DNA of 9,150 nucleotides, from positions 1-9,150 of the forward strand of contig CAYRWY010000231.1 in NCBI GenBank assembly GCA_964427955.1, given 5' to 3'. The number at the start of each line of letters is the position of its first letter. Position 1 is the first letter of the stretch. A program made the position numbers and the translations under genes. The notes beneath the pieces are model-generated. The model was not told the DNA's origin. It saw only the letters and a list, made by a program, of their open reading frames with translations, and did not search any database. This document shows positions 6,949 through 9,150 of the stretch, one piece after another. The stretch is from JACRBK01 sp964427955 (lineage in GTDB: Bacteria; Chloroflexota; Anaerolineae; Aggregatilineales; Aggregatilineaceae).

Positions 6949-9150
6949 TTACAACTGCTGATGCTCGGTCCGGGCGATGATTTCCTCCTGCAAGGCCGGG
7001 CCGAGATCGCAGAAATAATCGCTGTAACCCGCCACGCGCACGATCAGGTTGCGGTACTGTTCCGGGTGGCGCTGCGCGGCGCGCAGGGTGGCGGCGTCCA
7101 CCACGTTGAACTGGATGTGGTGCCCGTCCAGCTTGAAGTAGCTGCGCACCAACTGGACCAGCTTGTCCAGCCCATCATCTCCGGCGAGCACCTGCGGCGT
7201 GAATTTCTGGTTGAGCAGCGTGCCCCCGGTGCGGACATGATCCATTTTAGCGACAGACTTGATCACGGCGGTAGGTCCACGCCGGTCCGCGCCCTGCACG
7301 GGCGAAATCCCTTCCGAGAGCGGCAGCCCGGCTTTACGGCCATCCGGCGTCGCGCCAATCACCGAGCCGAAATAGACGTGGCAGGTCGTCGGCAGCAGGT
7401 TGATGTGATAGGTTCCGCCGCGCGTATTGGCACGCCCATCCACCGCCTGGAAGTAGGACTCGAACAGCCGGACCATGATCTGATCGGCGTAGTCGTCGTC
7501 GTTGCCGTATTTTGGGGTTTTGTTGATCAGCCGTTGGCGCTCGCGCTCGTGGCCCTCGAAATTGTGATCCAAAAGGTCGATCATCTCGCCCATCGTCAGC
7601 GTCTTCTGATCGAACACCTGGCACTGGAGGGCGGTCATGGCATCGGTGATCGTGCCCAGCCCGACACCCTGAATGTACGAGGTGTTGTAGCGCGCGCCGC
7701 CGTCGTGATAATCCCGCCCGCGCGCGATACAGTCGTCGATCAGTAGCGAGAGCAGCGGGACCGGCATGTACTCGGCGTACAGCCGCTCGATCACGTGGTT
7801 GCCGCGCACCTTGATGTCGATGAAATGCCGTAGCTGCCGCTCGTAGGCGGCGAACAGGTCGTCGAAGCTCTCGAACTGGCGCGGATCGCCTGTCTCCAGC
7901 CCGATCTGCTTGCCGGTGCGCGGATCGATCCCGTTGTGCAGCGTGATTTCGAGCACTTTCGGCAGGTTGAAATAGCCGGTCAGGTTGTAATTTTCTTTGC
8001 CGAACGCCCCGGTTTCGACGCAGCCACTCGTGCCACCGCCGCGCGCATCGACCACCGATTTGCCCTGCCGGATCAATTCCTGTACCACCACGTCGGTATT
8101 GAACACCGACGGCTGGCCGAACCCGGTGCGGATGATGCGCGCCGCGCGCTTGATGAAGCGATCCGGATTCTTCTTGCTGACCTGGATCGAGGAGCTGGGT
8201 TGCAGCAGCCGCATGTCTTCGATCACGTCCAGCAGCAAAAACGTCACCTCGTTCACGGCGTCGGAGCCATCCGGACGCACGCCGCCGAGGTTGATCTGGG
8301 CGAAGTCGGTGTAGGTGCCGCTTTCCTGGGCCGTCACGCCGACTTTGGGCGGGGCGGGCTGGTTGTTGAACTTGATCCAGAAGCACTGCGCCAGTTCTTC
8401 GGCCTGCTCACGGGTGAGCGTGCCCTCGTCCAGGCCGCGCCGGTAGAACGGCTCCAGGTGGTGATCGAGGTGGCCGGGATTGAAGGCGTCCCAGGGATTC
8501 AGTTCGGTGATCACGCCGAGGTGCACGAACCAGTAGGCTTGCAGCGCCTCCCAGAAATCGCGCGGGGCGTGGGCCGGGACGTGTGTGCACACGTCCGCGA
8601 TGTGCTCCAGTTCAGCCCGGCGCTGCGGATCGGCTTCCTGTGCGGCCAGGGCGCGCGCCTGTTCGGCGTGGCGCTCGGCGAACCGGATCAAGGCTTGCGC
8701 GGCGATCCGCATGGCTTTCAGTTCTTCCTGCTGGTGGTAGGCGGTGGGATCGTTCAGGTAATCCAGTCCGGCCAGCCGCGCGTCGATCCGGGCGATGAAG
8801 TCCAGAAAACCGTGGTGGTAGATTTTGTCGTCCAGCACGGTATGGCCGGGTGAACGCTGCTCCATGAACTCGGTGAACAGGCCCGCCTCGTAAGCGTCGA
8901 TCCAGGCCGGGGTCATCTCCTGCCAGATCAGCTCGCGCATGGTGCGGCCTTTCCAGAAGGGAATCAACGTCTCTGCGTGGATGCGGAACGTCTCCAGGCT
9001 GACGGCGAAGGGGATCTTCTCGCGCGAGTTGAGGATGTGCAGGTCTTGCAGCGAATGGCAGCACAGTTCCGGGCAGGTGGGCGTCGCTTTGGGCGCGGGG
9101 CCTTTTTCCCCGACGATCAACTCGCCGTCGTTGATACAGATGGTGCGGTG
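6949..9150 (-). CDS. hypD: Glycyl radical enzyme, probable trans-4-hydroxy-L-proline dehydratase, 5' end off the window
   Basis: Oxygen-sensitive radical dehydratase expected to convert trans-4-hydroxy-L-proline to 1-pyrroline-5-carboxylate, which a P5C reductase can turn into proline. 733 residues are visible and the frame is open to the right edge. A TTG at 9120 is not the start, since the reading continues upstream as NDGELIVGEKGPAPKATP, which is family-conserved. The catalytic motif SGCVETG has its Cys at 8022-8020. The glycyl-radical motif RVAGYSDYF has its Gly 26 residues from the end. Counting from the TTG, residues F85, H93, D211, S267, D272, F273, C367, E369, Y383, T578 and G698 all sit exactly 67 below remembered C. 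difficile HypD positions (152, 160, 278, 334, 339, 340, 434, 436, 450, 645, 765). About 57 N-terminal residues are missing. A radical-SAM activase is required but is not in the window. Another GRE dehydratase of the same clade is the main alternative. Confidence 0.85.
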   Translation of the reverse strand, partial: HRTICINDGELIVGEKGPAPKATPTCPELCCHSLQDLHILNSREKIPFAVSLETFRIHAETLIPFWKGRTMRELIWQEMTPAWIDAYEAGLFTEFMEQRSPGHTVLDDKIYHHGFLDFIARIDARLAGLDYLNDPTAYHQQEELKAMRIAAQALIRFAERHAEQARALAAQEADPQRRAELEHIADVCTHVPAHAPRDFWEALQAYWFVHLGVITELNPWDAFNPGHLDHHLEPFYRRGLDEGTLTREQAEELAQCFWIKFNNQPAPPKVGVTAQESGTYTDFAQINLGGVRPDGSDAVNEVTFLLLDVIEDMRLLQPSSSIQVSKKNPDRFIKRAARIIRTGFGQPSVFNTDVVVQELIRQGKSVVDARGGGTSGCVETGAFGKENYNLTGYFNLPKVLEITLHNGIDPRTGKQIGLETGDPRQFESFDDLFAAYERQLRHFIDIKVRGNHVIERLYAEYMPVPLLSLLIDDCIARGRDYHDGGARYNTSYIQGVGLGTITDAMTALQCQVFDQKTLTMGEMIDLLDHNFEGHERERQRLINKTPKYGNDDDYADQIMVRLFESYFQAVDGRANTRGGTYHINLLPTTCHVYFGSVIGATPDGRKAGLPLSEGISPVQGADRRGPTAVIKSVAKMDHVRTGGTLLNQKFTPQVLAGDDGLDKLVQLVRSYFKLDGHHIQFNVVDAATLRAAQRHPEQYRNLIVRVAGYSDYFCDLGPALQEEIIARTEHQQL

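Noticed and set aside
8577..8596. 9-bp inverted repeat (GGACGTGTG, 2-base spacer, CACACGTCC)
   Set aside because: It lies deep inside conserved dehydratase coding sequence (DVCTHVP) and is readily explained by the codons used; no regulatory context.
7936..8853. 305-codon plus-strand open frame
   Set aside because: It is antisense to the glycyl radical enzyme, whose frame carries every family motif; no domain is seen in the plus-strand product.
9118..9120. TTG as start of the glycyl radical enzyme
   Set aside because: The frame continues upstream to the window edge with residues (NDGEL) that belong to the conserved family N-terminus, so the true start is off the window.

Overview
The window is a GC-rich bacterial scaffold segment with two runs of exactly 100 N (2621-2720 and 5507-5606), so it is a scaffolded draft or metagenome assembly. 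The mix of genes suggests a heterotrophic, at least partly anaerobic member of the Chloroflexota (Anaerolineae-like). These genes are a secreted multidomain amylase with an Fn3 module, a Ser/Thr-poor secreted SH3b/FecR-like protein with a PPTAE repeat stalk, a TIGR04076-type protein and an oxygen-sensitive glycyl radical enzyme. The taxonomic assignment is inference; there is no marker gene in the window.

Layout. From the left edge to 2510 (minus strand) lies the N-terminal 836 residues of a secreted GH13 amylase/pullulanase-type enzyme. It starts at a TTG and carries Glu where the family has its catalytic Asp nucleophile. Its upstream region has a plausible sigma-70 promoter overlapped by a 15-bp palindrome. 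Divergent from it, across the first gap, is a 12-TM MFS transporter of the sugar (FHS-like) type at 2797-3999. An extended -10 promoter that uses the MFS stop codon as its TGN element leads into a secreted SH3b/FecR-like/proline-repeat protein (4043 into the second gap). After that gap, 5609-5932 encodes a TIGR04076-family small protein in visibly AT-richer DNA.

The right third is on the minus strand and converges on the TIGR04076 gene over a possible shared hairpin. A glycyl radical enzyme (6949 to beyond the right edge) is followed 36 bp later by a PPM1/LCMT-type SAM methyltransferase (5983-6912) with a very strong Shine-Dalgarno. By residue-by-residue comparison with remembered Clostridioides difficile HypD numbering, the radical enzyme matches trans-4-hydroxy-L-proline dehydratase at all eleven recalled active-site positions with one constant offset.

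How the genes work together. Starch-type polymer breakdown outside the cell and sugar uptake may be coupled on the left (amylase plus divergent transporter). Anaerobic hydroxyproline use is the likely theme on the right. The methyltransferase paired with HypD is the least explained association. No RNA genes, insertion sequences or CRISPR arrays were seen.
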